This document shows, in pieces, positions 6,949 through 14,380 of a DNA stretch of 16,493 nucleotides. The stretch comes from an uncultured Oscillospiraceae bacterium (GTDB lineage Bacteria > Bacillota > Clostridia > Oscillospirales > Oscillospiraceae): assembly GCA_910584805.1 (NCBI GenBank), contig CAJUCB010000003.1, forward strand, positions 25,873 to 42,365. Direction: 5' to 3'. The position numbers and the translations under genes were made by a program. The notes below the pieces were generated by a model, which was not told the origin of the DNA, did not search any database, and saw nothing but the letters and a program-made list of their open reading frames with translations. How positions within the stretch are numbered: position 1 is the stretch's first letter; every line of letters begins with the position of its first letter.

Positions 6949-7820
6949 AGTCTGATCCTCCTCTCGAGCTTGCGGTTGAGCACCTCATAGAAACTTTTGT
7001 CTGACAGCTTCACCAGGCGCAGGGAGCGGCGGGAACGGGCCACCTGCACGGTGTCCCCCGGGTAGAGCTTAAAGGCCTTGCCTCCGTCCACCGAGAGGTA
7101 CGCCGTCTTTCGGCTGTTCTTGGGCAGCACCACATCAATAAGCCGGTTCCTATCCAACACCATGGCTTTGGCTTGCAGGGTGTGGGCACTGATGGGTGTC
7201 ATGATGATGTTCTCTGCCATCGGCTCCACAATGGGCCCTCCGGCGGAGAGGGAATAGGCGGTGGAACCGGTGGGGGTGGCCATGATGACCCCGTCCCCAT
7301 AGGTGTTGCAAATCCGGCTCTTGTCTCCAAAAATCTGCAAGTCGATCACCCGGGCCACAGCGCCCTTGGTGATCACCGCGTCGTTGAGGGCTGTGCTGCG
7401 AAAAAGCGCCCGCCCGTCCCGCAGGACCTTCACATCCAGGAGCATCCGGTTTTCCATGGCGTACTCGCCGCCAATGAGGCGTTTGAGCTTGGATATTTCG
7501 TTTTGCTCCAACTCCGCCATGAAGCCCACACTGCCCATATTCACGCCGATGATGGGTACCCCAAAGCTGCTGGCGTCCTTGGCCGCGTGGAGGATGGTGC
7601 CATCCCCCCCAAAGCAGACCAGGAAATTCGCGTCTGGCAGCTCCGCCTTCATCTCCTTGATCTTGATGCCCGAGGGTAAGGTATTAAAGTGAGACGGTTC
7701 CACAGGAAATGGGAAGCAAAACTCACAGCTTGCCCCAGCAGCCGTGAGCAAACGCTGGGCTTCTCCCGCCGCTTTCAGGCCCTTGTCTCGGAAGGGGTTG
7801 GGGCACAAAATGATCTTCAT
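6945..7820 (-). CDS. nadK: NAD kinase
   Basis: Phosphorylates NAD to NADP in the cytoplasm. The 291 residues contain the family signatures: GGDGT (71-75), which binds the phosphate donor and metal; GVNMGSVGFM (92-101); LNDAVI (145-150), the NAD-contacting Asn-acidic pair, here Asp where Glu is more usual; and TPTGSTAYSLSAGGP (182-196). The start overlaps the tlyA stop by 4 bases and the stop overlaps the argR start by 4 bases, so it is embedded in a translationally coupled chain. Its place between tlyA and argR is common in Clostridia but absent from the B. subtilis cluster. Confidence 0.96.
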   Translation of the reverse strand: MKIILCPNPFRDKGLKAAGEAQRLLTAAGASCEFCFPFPVEPSHFNTLPSGIKIKEMKAELPDANFLVCFGGDGTILHAAKDASSFGVPIIGVNMGSVGFMAELEQNEISKLKRLIGGEYAMENRMLLDVKVLRDGRALFRSTALNDAVITKGAVARVIDLQIFGDKSRICNTYGDGVIMATPTGSTAYSLSAGGPIVEPMAENIIMTPISAHTLQAKAMVLDRNRLIDVVLPKNSRKTAYLSVDGGKAFKLYPGDTVQVARSRRSLRLVKLSDKSFYEVLNRKLERRIRL

Positions 7821-8632
7821 GGTGCGGTCTCCTCCAAGTTCTGGTGCGATGCCTCCACCAATGCTTTCAGGTCCCCCTGGTAAGGGGGCTGCTCCCGCAC
7901 GGTCAGATGGCCCAAATATTCAATGTTGCCCTCCGGCCCCCGGATGGGGGAAAAGGTCACATCTTTCACAAAAAAATCACAGTCCGCCGCGTGGCGCAAA
8001 AACTGTTCTAGGACTTCCAGGTGTACTGCCCGGTCCCGGACGACCCCCTTCTTCCCCACCTTTTCTCTCCCCGCCTCAAACTGGGGCTTGATGAGGCAGA
8101 CCAGCTCCCCACGTTCCTTCATCAAAGGGCGCAGGGCAGGCAGGATCAGCCGCAGGGAGATAAAGGAGACATCCACGCTGCCAAAATCCAGCGGTTCGGG
8201 GATCTGCTCCTGGGTGAGGTAGCGGACATTGGTGCGCTCCATACACACCACTCGGGGATCCTGCCGCAGGCTCCAAGCCAGTTGGCCATAGCCCACATCC
8301 ACAGCGTATACCTTTGCCGCGCCGTTTTGGAGCATACAGTCAGTAAAGCCCCCGGTGGAGGCCCCGGCGTCAATGGCCACAGCCCCTTCCAGGGCTGGAA
8401 GCTGAAAGCAGGACATGGCCTTTTCCAGCTTGAGGCCCCCCCGGCTCACATAGCGCAAGGTCTGGCCCCGGATTTCCAACTGGGCGTCCTCCGGGACAGA
8501 GGCCCCGGCCTTATCCATGCGTTTGTCCGCCCAAAAAACCTGGCCGGCCATAATGATGGCCTGGGCTTTCTGCCGGCTCTCTGCCAGCCCCCGCTCAGTG
8601 AGCAGGACATCCAGACGTTTTTTCGCTGCCAT
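7817..8632 (-). CDS. tlyA: TlyA-family rRNA 2'-O-methyltransferase (S4 plus FtsJ domains)
   Basis: A predicted SAM-dependent ribose methyltransferase; Mycobacterium TlyA methylates 16S and 23S rRNA, and the B. subtilis member is YqxC. Using the internal ATG at 8632 gives MAAKKRLDVLLTERGLAES and 271 residues, the usual length. The upstream extension in this frame lies inside dxs and has no family similarity. An S4 RNA-binding domain covers about 4-65. The Rossmann methyltransferase follows, with the SAM loop DAGASTGGFTD (88-98), DVSFISL (154-160) and KPQFEAG (182-188). The start lies 38 bases inside the end of dxs, and the end overlaps nadK by 4 bases. A haemolysin role, sometimes given to this family, is not supported by anything here. 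Confidence 0.95.
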   Translation of the reverse strand: MAAKKRLDVLLTERGLAESRQKAQAIIMAGQVFWADKRMDKAGASVPEDAQLEIRGQTLRYVSRGGLKLEKAMSCFQLPALEGAVAIDAGASTGGFTDCMLQNGAAKVYAVDVGYGQLAWSLRQDPRVVCMERTNVRYLTQEQIPEPLDFGSVDVSFISLRLILPALRPLMKERGELVCLIKPQFEAGREKVGKKGVVRDRAVHLEVLEQFLRHAADCDFFVKDVTFSPIRGPEGNIEYLGHLTVREQPPYQGDLKALVEASHQNLEETAP

Positions 8633-10409
8633 AGGTGGCCACCTCCCGGGCTTTTTGATAAAGGGATTCCAAATCCAAACCGCAGCGCTCCCGCAGCTGT
8701 GGGACGGTCCCGTGGGGGACAAAGCCGTCCCCACAGGAGCACAGCGCCGCCCGTTTCAGGGGGATGCCTGCCGCCGCGGCCGCGGCCAAGAGGCCCTCCC
8801 CAGGGCTGCCCGGTTCCGCGCACTCCTGGGCCACCAGCAGCCGCCCAGTCTCTTTGAGGGAGCGAAGCACCGCCTCCTTGGGCAGCGGCGTAATTTGGTT
8901 CAGCTTCACCACCTGGGCAGAGATGCCCTCCCGCCGCAGCCGCTGGGCTGTTTGGAGGATGCTGCCGGTCAGGGTCCCAAAGCTCACCAGAGTGAGGTCG
9001 CTGCCCTCTTGGAGGACGCAGGCTGGGTCCTGGCTGTGGTCCCCGCTGTAGTGGTTCTCCCCTCCCCGGGGATAGCGCACTGCCACAGGACCGGAGAGCT
9101 CATAGATTGCCCGCCGCAGCATGGCAGAGAGCTCGTCCAAGCTGGCTGGACACAGCACGGTGATCCCCGGTATGGTATTTAAGAACGCGGCATCAAACAG
9201 GCCATGGTGGGTCTCTCCGTCGTCCCCTACCAGGCCAGCCCGGTCCACACAAAATACCACGTGGAGCTTGTCAATGGCTACATCGTGGATCAGCATATCA
9301 TAGCCGCGCTGAAGGAAAGTGGAGTACACGGCAAAGACAGGGATCAACCCCTGTTTGGCCATACCCGCCGCCATAGTCACTGCGTGGCCCTCAGCAATCC
9401 CCACATCGAAAAACCGCTTGGGGAATTGTTCGGCAAAGCCAGCCAGGCCGGTTCCACCGGTCATGGCGGCAGTAATTGCACAGATGCTGCCTTTCAGCAG
9501 TGCGCCATCCTCCACCTGGAAGGGGCCCGTGCCATGGAAGGTATCCGGCGTCCGCTCCGCCGGGCCATAGCCCTTGCCCTTGGTGGTTTTGACGTGGAGA
9601 AGCACAGGGCCATCCACGGCGGCGGCATAACGCAGGATACGGGTCAATCCCTTTACATCGTGCCCGTCTACCGGGCCCATATACCGAAAGCCCATGTTCT
9701 CAAACATACCGCCGGGCAGCATGCTGGCCTTAATGCCCTCCTTGACCTTGTGCAGGAAGCGGTAGAGCGCCCGCCCCGGTGGGGTGGCCAACATGATCTT
9801 GCGATAAATCTCCTTGGCTTGGAGGTATTGGGGTTTCAGCCGCTGACGGGCCAAATGCTGGGCAACGCCCCCCATACTGGCGTCGATGGACATACCGTTG
9901 TCGTTGAGGATGACCACCATGGGCTCCTCCCGCTGCCCGGCCATGGAGAGGCCCTCATAGGCCAAGCCCCCGGTGAGGGAGCCGTCTCCCAGCAGGGCCA
10001 CCACCCGGTAGTCCTCCTGCTGCCGGGTCCGGGCGATGGCCATCCCCAGCGCGGTGGATACCGCCGTGGAGGCATGGCCGGAAATGCAGGCATCGTGCTT
10101 GGACTCCGAGGGCTTGGGAAAGCCCGCAATGCCCCCCAGGGCCCGCAAGGTCTCCATGCGCCCGTTGCGCCCGGTAAGCATTTTGTGTACATAGCACTGG
10201 TGCCCCACGTCAAAGACCAGACGGTCCCGCCCGGTGTCGTAGACCCGGTGGAGGGCCACCGTCAGCTCCACCACCCCCAGGTTGGAGGCCAGATGCCCTC
10301 CCGTCTGGGACACCACATCCACGACCCGGTGGCGCAAGTCCTGGCAGAGCTCCTCCGCCTCCCGGTCGCTGATTCCATATAGAGAAGGGAATTCCTCCCG
10401 TTGGTTCAA
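8595..10409 (-). CDS. dxs: 1-deoxy-D-xylulose-5-phosphate synthase
   Basis: Catalyses the first step of the MEP isoprenoid pathway, joining pyruvate and glyceraldehyde 3-phosphate with thiamine diphosphate (TPP). The 604 residues show all three transketolase-like domains: TGGHLASNLG (36-45), FDVGHQCYVHK (66-76), the TPP motif GDGSLTGG (141-148) with NDNGMSI (169-175), the catalytic segment DVGIAEGHAV (335-344, Glu340), and DRAGLVGDDGETHHG (389-403). Two usually conserved positions differ: NDNGMSI where NDNEMSI is common, and AEGHAV where AEQHAV is common. The start is a TTG 9 bases after a strong AAGGAGG, 14 bases past the prenyl synthase stop. No in-frame ATG fits as well, and the sequence from this TTG aligns with family N-termini. 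tlyA begins inside its 3' end. Confidence 0.97.
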   Translation of the reverse strand: MNQREEFPSLYGISDREAEELCQDLRHRVVDVVSQTGGHLASNLGVVELTVALHRVYDTGRDRLVFDVGHQCYVHKMLTGRNGRMETLRALGGIAGFPKPSESKHDACISGHASTAVSTALGMAIARTRQQEDYRVVALLGDGSLTGGLAYEGLSMAGQREEPMVVILNDNGMSIDASMGGVAQHLARQRLKPQYLQAKEIYRKIMLATPPGRALYRFLHKVKEGIKASMLPGGMFENMGFRYMGPVDGHDVKGLTRILRYAAAVDGPVLLHVKTTKGKGYGPAERTPDTFHGTGPFQVEDGALLKGSICAITAAMTGGTGLAGFAEQFPKRFFDVGIAEGHAVTMAAGMAKQGLIPVFAVYSTFLQRGYDMLIHDVAIDKLHVVFCVDRAGLVGDDGETHHGLFDAAFLNTIPGITVLCPASLDELSAMLRRAIYELSGPVAVRYPRGGENHYSGDHSQDPACVLQEGSDLTLVSFGTLTGSILQTAQRLRREGISAQVVKLNQITPLPKEAVLRSLKETGRLLVAQECAEPGSPGEGLLAAAAAAGIPLKRAALCSCGDGFVPHGTVPQLRERCGLDLESLYQKAREVATYGSEKTSGCPAH

Positions 10410-10423
10410 AACTAGCCGCCTCC

Positions 10424-11296
10424 TTACTTGGTCCGGCTGGCCAGCTGCCGGGCAAGGCTACAGAGAAATTCGCTGCCAGGATAGGGCTGCAACTGCTCCA
10501 CCGCCTCCTGGGTCAGAGACTGAATCAGCCCCTGGCAGGCCTCCACGCCTTTCAGCGCCACGAAGGTGGATTTTTCCTTTTCCTGGTCAGAGCCGATGGG
10601 TTTCCCCAGCTCCACTTCGTCCCCCATGACATCCAGCACATCGTCCCGAATCTGGAACGCCAGCCCGATCTTTCTGGCATAGGCTGCCGCGGCATCCTCC
10701 TGGGCCTGGGTGCTTCCGGCGGCAATGGCCCCCAGCCGGGCGGCCGCCTCAATCATACAGCCGGTTTTCAAGGATTCTATGGCAATGATCTCCTGGTAGT
10801 CCAGGGCCTTCCCCTCCCCCAGCAGGTCTAGGACTTGGCCCCCTACCATCCCCGCAGGGCCGGCGGCCTTGGCCAAGCAGGCCGTCCCCCGGCAGACCTG
10901 TTCTGGGGAGAGCTCCGCGCCGCTGAGCACGGCAAAGGCCTCGGTGAGCAGGCCGTCCCCGGCCAATACCGCCAGGGCTTCCCCATAAACCTTGTGGCAG
11001 GTGGGCTTGCCCCGGCGCAGGTCGTCGTCATCCATACAGGGCAGGTCGTCGTGAATCAGGGAATAGGTATGGACCATTTCCAAAGCACAGGCAAAGGGAA
11101 GCGCCGGTTCCATCTCACCGCCAAACAGGCGGCAGACCTCCAAAACCAGCACCGGGCGGATGCGCTTTCCCCCGGAAAGCAGGCTATAGCCCATGGCCTC
11201 CTTCAACTGGCCGTGGGCAGGGAAACGTTGAACACAGGCCGCCAAGGCCTCCTCTATGCGCGCCTGGCCGGCGGCAAGTTGTTGGGAAAACTCCAT
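10424..11296 (-). CDS. ispA: Polyprenyl (farnesyl/geranyl) diphosphate synthase
   Basis: Condenses isopentenyl diphosphate with allylic diphosphates to make C15 (perhaps C20) prenyl diphosphates. The 290 residues show GGKRIRP (42-48), the first aspartate-rich motif DDLPCMDDDDLRRG (83-96), and the second, IRDDVLD (216-222), followed by GKPIGSDQEKEKSTFV. The second motif reads DDVLD, as in bacterial farnesyl synthases. Product length cannot be fixed with confidence from sequence. The ATG is 4 bases past the xseB stop, and its AAGGAG overlaps the end of xseB. It lies directly upstream of dxs, so two isoprenoid enzymes are coupled, as in B. subtilis (yqiD-dxs). Confidence 0.95.
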   Translation of the reverse strand: MEFSQQLAAGQARIEEALAACVQRFPAHGQLKEAMGYSLLSGGKRIRPVLVLEVCRLFGGEMEPALPFACALEMVHTYSLIHDDLPCMDDDDLRRGKPTCHKVYGEALAVLAGDGLLTEAFAVLSGAELSPEQVCRGTACLAKAAGPAGMVGGQVLDLLGEGKALDYQEIIAIESLKTGCMIEAAARLGAIAAGSTQAQEDAAAAYARKIGLAFQIRDDVLDVMGDEVELGKPIGSDQEKEKSTFVALKGVEACQGLIQSLTQEAVEQLQPYPGSEFLCSLARQLASRTK

Positions 11297-11300
11297 ACAC

Positions 11301-11534
11301 TCACTCCTTGGGTAGGAAGGGGACTTCTTCCAGCTCGCCGGTCTCCGCCAGGCGCAGCTTCATCACCTTCTGCTCTGCCTTGTCCAGCAGGGTCGTACAC
11401 TGCTTCATCAGCTTGGCCCCCTCCTCATAGAGGGATAGGGACTGCTCCAAGGGCTGTTCCCCTGCCTCCAACTGGGCCACAATGGCTTCCAGGCGGGCCA
11501 TGGCCTCCTCGAAGCTCAGCTTTTTTTCTGCCAT
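11301..11534 (-). CDS. xseB: Exodeoxyribonuclease VII small subunit
   Basis: The small subunit of ExoVII, a single-strand-specific exonuclease with several small subunits per large subunit. The 77 residues are normal for the family and mostly helical, with the typical SFEEAMARLEAIVAQLEAG (7-25) and LEQSLSLYEEGAKLMK. It begins 19 bases inside the end of xseA in another frame, so production of the two subunits is likely coupled. Confidence 0.96.
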   Translation of the reverse strand: MAEKKLSFEEAMARLEAIVAQLEAGEQPLEQSLSLYEEGAKLMKQCTTLLDKAEQKVMKLRLAETGELEEVPFLPKE

Positions 11535-12736
11535 GTGTGTTTCTCCTTTCCCTGGGTGGTACAGTGCAGGGTCCCATCTGCCAGGCGGACCTGAAGGGCC
11601 TCCCCCAGCGCCACCTGTTCTATGGTAGAGACGACGATGCCGTCGTCTGTCTGCGTGATAGCATAGCCCCGGCCTAAGACCTTAAATGGGCTCAAGGCGT
11701 CCAGCCCTGCGGCCAGACGGCCCAAACGCTCCCGCTCTGCCCCTAAGCGCCGCTCCCCAATGTGGAACAAACGCTGGTGCAGATAATCCAGGGCCATCCG
11801 CTTCTCCTGGACGGACCGGAGGGGTGAGCGCAGGAAGGGGCTGCTGGCCAAACGGTCCAGATGCTCCCGCCGGCCTTGTAGGCTCCGCTCCATCCCCTTT
11901 TGCAGCCGGGCATACTGGTGGAGCAGGGTTTCCCGCAGCTCCGCCTGGTCTGGCACCGCCAGCTCCGCCCCGTTGGAGGGGGTAGCGGCCCGCAGGTCCG
12001 CCACGAAGTCGGCAATGGTCACGTCTGGCTCATGGCCCACAGCAGAGATCACCGGGATGTGGGAGCGGTAAATGGCCCGGGCCACCCCCTCATCGTTGAA
12101 GGCCCATAGGTCCTCCATGGAGCCGCCGCCCCGGCCAGTGATGATCAGGTCTGCCGCCTGACAGGCGTTCACCAGGTCCAAGGCCTGGGTGATCTCCCCT
12201 GGGGCCTCCTCCCCCTGGACCCGCACCGGGACCACCAGCACCTTGGCCAAGGGATAGCGGGCCCCCAAAATGCGCAGCATGTCCCGCACTGCGGCACCGG
12301 CGGGGGAAGTCACCAGGGCGATGGTATGGGGATACGCTGGAATGGGCTTTTTATGGGCGGGATCAAACAAGCCCTCTTGATACAGCCGGTTTTTCAACTG
12401 CTCAAAAGCCGCCGCCAAATCCCCTACCCCGTCCGGGACCATGGTGCTGCAATAGAGCTGATAGGCACCGTCCCGGGGGAACACGGATACCCGGCCGGAC
12501 ACAATCACCTTCATCCCGTTTTCTGGGCGGAAACGCAGGGACGCCGCCTCCCGCCGGAACATGACACAGCGGACGCTGCTCTCCGCGTCCTTGAGGGAAA
12601 AATAGTGGTGGCCGGAGGGATACATTTTATAATTGGAAATCTCACTGCGCACCAGGACTTGGGACAGCAGTACGTCCCGATCCAACAGCTGCTTGACATA
12701 GCGGTTCAGCGCGGTGACAGAAATGGGTTCAGTCAT
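11516..12736 (-). CDS. xseA: Exodeoxyribonuclease VII large subunit
   Basis: The catalytic subunit of ExoVII, which degrades single-stranded DNA from both ends. The start is the ATG at 12736 (MTEPISVTALNRYVKQLLD), matching family N-termini. The frame extends further upstream into the TsaD-like gene, but that part is not homologous. The protein has 406 residues: an N-terminal OB-fold (about 1-105, with VRSEISNYKMYPSGHHYFSL), then the nuclease domain with VTSPAGAAVRD (142-152), GRGGGSMEDLWAFNDE (201-216) and SAVGHEPDVTIADFVADLRA (231-250). A long charged coiled-coil covers about 255-345 and a short C-terminal domain follows. It overlaps the TsaD-like gene by 8 bases and xseB by 19 bases. Confidence 0.97.
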   Translation of the reverse strand: MTEPISVTALNRYVKQLLDRDVLLSQVLVRSEISNYKMYPSGHHYFSLKDAESSVRCVMFRREAASLRFRPENGMKVIVSGRVSVFPRDGAYQLYCSTMVPDGVGDLAAAFEQLKNRLYQEGLFDPAHKKPIPAYPHTIALVTSPAGAAVRDMLRILGARYPLAKVLVVPVRVQGEEAPGEITQALDLVNACQAADLIITGRGGGSMEDLWAFNDEGVARAIYRSHIPVISAVGHEPDVTIADFVADLRAATPSNGAELAVPDQAELRETLLHQYARLQKGMERSLQGRREHLDRLASSPFLRSPLRSVQEKRMALDYLHQRLFHIGERRLGAERERLGRLAAGLDALSPFKVLGRGYAITQTDDGIVVSTIEQVALGEALQVRLADGTLHCTTQGKEKHTWQKKS

Positions 12737-13673
12737 GATTCTCTTCCTCTTGCTGCCGCCTCCACGTGAGGACAGCCACACCCATGGCGTTATCTGTAGA
12801 GAACCGGGGCGGGGCAAAGACAGCATGGCAAGCCCTGGTCATGGCCTCCCGCAGCAGGGCGTTGGAGGCCACGCCACCGGCGCAAAGCACCGGCAGGCCG
12901 GGGTACGCCTCCAAAGCCTGCTTGGTGGCAGTTTCCACCGCCCGGATGATACATTGGAGCACATACCAGCAGATATCCTCCGTGGCCCTTCCCTGTTCCG
13001 CCAGGGCGTTCATTTTATTTTCGATGCCGGAGAGGGAAAAGCTCCGTGCTTTCACCTTCACCGGGAAGCTCTCCTTCTTCTGGGCCTGTAAGGAGAGGGC
13101 ATCCACCGCCTTTCCCGCCGGGAACGCCAGCCCCAGGCGTTTCCCTGTCCGGTCGATGAGCTGCCCGGCGGAGATATCCGAGCTGCCCCCAATCACGGTC
13201 CCCTGGACGCTGGCCCCCTCCGGCTGCACATACAACAGCTCCGTGGTGCCCCCGGAGAGGTGCCACACCAGGTGGGGCCGGTCCAGCAGGTCCAGCCGCC
13301 CGGCAGACCAGGCTGCGGCAGCAATGTGCCCCTGCTGGTGAGAGCAGGGGTAAAAGGGCAGGGAGAGGATTTGGGCCATCCCCTGCCCCTGGGCGCTCCC
13401 CGCCAGGAAGCAGGGCATATAGGAGCCCTCCACCTCCCGGGGGCGGGTGCTGGCACCGATGGCAGAGAGCTTGTCCGGCAGGCCTGTTCCTTTTAAGGCG
13501 GCGAGGATTTCCGGCAGGCGCTTCACATGCTGGAATAGGGCCTCACTCTGCCGCAGGCCCAGGGAGCCCTGGGGGACTTCCAGGAGCTTCCCCACGTTGT
13601 CCCCCTGGGTCCCGTCAAACCAGGCGGCGGAGGTGGTGTAGTTGCTGGTGTCCAGCCCCAGTACCCCGGCCAT
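12729..13673 (-). CDS. TsaD/Kae1/Qri7-family paralog (ASKHA fold, 'peptidase M22-like')
   Basis: A 314-residue protein related to TsaD, the catalytic subunit of t6A37 tRNA modification, but divergent and shorter than canonical TsaD (about 335-340). Landmarks in order: LDTSNYTTS (7-15) where TsaD has ETSCDETS; REVEGSYMPCFLAG (79-92) in the glycine-rich region; SHQQGH (111-116), keeping the metal-binding HxxxH as His112 and His116; LSGGTTEL (139-146) for SGGHT; FSLSGIENK (212-220); AGGVASNALLRE (265-276); and STDNAMGVA (292-300), keeping the metal-ligand Asp294. Because the metal ligands survive, it is probably an active ATP-binding protein, but its substrate is unknown. Canonical tsaD cannot be checked here. 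The start is 2 bases past the nusB stop, and the end overlaps xseA by 8 bases. It occupies the slot of folD in the B. subtilis cluster. The protease label sometimes given to the family is not supported. Confidence 0.88.
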   Translation of the reverse strand: MAGVLGLDTSNYTTSAAWFDGTQGDNVGKLLEVPQGSLGLRQSEALFQHVKRLPEILAALKGTGLPDKLSAIGASTRPREVEGSYMPCFLAGSAQGQGMAQILSLPFYPCSHQQGHIAAAAWSAGRLDLLDRPHLVWHLSGGTTELLYVQPEGASVQGTVIGGSSDISAGQLIDRTGKRLGLAFPAGKAVDALSLQAQKKESFPVKVKARSFSLSGIENKMNALAEQGRATEDICWYVLQCIIRAVETATKQALEAYPGLPVLCAGGVASNALLREAMTRACHAVFAPPRFSTDNAMGVAVLTWRRQQEEENHD

Positions 13674-13675
13674 GC

Positions 13676-14164
13676 TCAGAGCTCCTCCTGTTCTGTCCCC
13701 GACTTTTGGGAAACCTCATCGGGAAATTCCTCCCGGATAAAGGCCCCCAGGATGCCGTTGACGAAGGAGACCACCTTCTCGTCCTCATACTTCTTGGCAA
13801 TCTCCACAGCGTCGTTGATGGCCGCCGCCTTGGGGATTTCCGGCATATACAAGATTTCATACATTGCCACCCGCATAATGGCTGTGGCGGTGCGGGGGAT
13901 GCGGGAGAAGGCCCAGTTCTTGGCGTGACGGCTGATATACTGGTCCAGCTCTGGGCCATGGCCCGCCACACCGTGGACCAAATTCTGAATATATTGGAGC
14001 TGTTTTTCGTTGGGATATTCCTGATACAGCTCGTCCTCCTCTCCCCAGGCCAGGAAAGCCTCCCGGTCCAGCCGCCGTTCCAAAAGCTGGTCGGCAGACT
14101 GGGTGGAAAAGCCCAGGGAATAGGAACAATGGATGGCAATTTCGCGTGCGGTGGATCTGGTCAT
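13676..14164 (-). CDS. nusB: Transcription antitermination factor NusB
   Basis: An all-helical RNA-binding protein that, with NusE (S10), binds boxA in rRNA leaders and prevents early termination. It has 162 residues, slightly long for the family. Visible features are the Arg-containing N-terminal helix STAREIAIHCSYSLGF (4-19), a central YIQNLVHGV, and the conserved C-terminal block PRTATAIMRVAMYEILYM, IPKAAAINDAVEIAKKY and FVNGILG. The ATG at 14164 follows AGCAGGAGGGG. It is the first gene of the long unit and is preceded by a leader with a hairpin and candidate promoter. Confidence 0.95.
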   Translation of the reverse strand: MTRSTAREIAIHCSYSLGFSTQSADQLLERRLDREAFLAWGEEDELYQEYPNEKQLQYIQNLVHGVAGHGPELDQYISRHAKNWAFSRIPRTATAIMRVAMYEILYMPEIPKAAAINDAVEIAKKYEDEKVVSFVNGILGAFIREEFPDEVSQKSGTEQEEL

Positions 14165-14191
14165 AGTCGGCCCCTCCTGCTATGGACGCAA

Positions 14192-14211
14192 GGCCGCTGC
14201 CCACAGCGGCC
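14192..14211 (-). other. Hairpin in the nusB leader
   Basis: GGCCGCT and AGCGGCC pair perfectly (7 bp) around a 6-base loop, between the candidate -10 box and the nusB ribosome binding site. With a one-base bulge the stem extends by three more pairs (TGC/GCA). No T run follows, so it is not a simple terminator. A leader stability or attenuation element is possible. Confidence 0.55.
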
Positions 14212-14232
14212 TGCATATACTAACTTACTGCT

Positions 14233-14261
14233 ATTATATACATGAATATACAAAAAAGATA
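14233..14261 (-). promoter_or_regulatory. Candidate promoter of the nusB-recN-tyrS unit
   Basis: A perfect TATAAT (plus 14233-14238) lies in a strikingly AT-rich stretch just after the strong upstream terminator and about 70 bases before nusB. No good -35 hexamer sits 16-18 bases upstream (TATCTT at best). A TTGACA occurs further upstream (plus 14305-14310) but lacks a good -10 at standard spacing. A promoter is expected here from position; the exact one is uncertain. Confidence 0.5.
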
Positions 14262-14328
14262 GACACTTTCCGCCTGAATTTTTCAAAAGTTTTGCCGCCT
14301 TGTTTGTCAAAAAGCGACCCCCTGTCCC

Positions 14329-14364
14329 AAAAAGAGGCCTACGGCAGATCGCGCCGCAGGCCTC
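14329..14364 (-). terminator. Rho-independent terminator after the Asp23-family gene
   Basis: On the minus strand GAGGCCTGCGGC and GCCGTAGGCCTC form a 12-bp stem with one G-T wobble and a 7-base loop, directly followed by TTTTT (plus 14329-14333). It begins 17 bases past the stop codon. Flanking GACCCTGTC and GACAGGG...GTC could pair as an outer arm. Confidence 0.9.
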
Positions 14365-14380
14365 ATGTCTGACAGGGTCC

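Noticed and set aside
8633..8734. N-terminal extension of TlyA in the longer open frame
   Set aside because: The extra 34 residues lie within dxs coding sequence and do not resemble the family, whereas the ATG at 8632 gives the normal N-terminus.
9204..10382. Plus-strand open frame opposite dxs (392 codons)
   Set aside because: It is antisense to a complete dxs and shows no domain-like motifs.
12737..12826. N-terminal extension of XseA in the longer open frame
   Set aside because: It overlaps the TsaD-like gene and precedes the well-conserved start MTEPISVTALNRYV.
14305..14310. TTGACA as -35 box of the nusB promoter
   Set aside because: No acceptable -10 lies 16-18 bases downstream (only TTTGAA/TTGAAA), and the perfect TATAAT is about 66 bases away.
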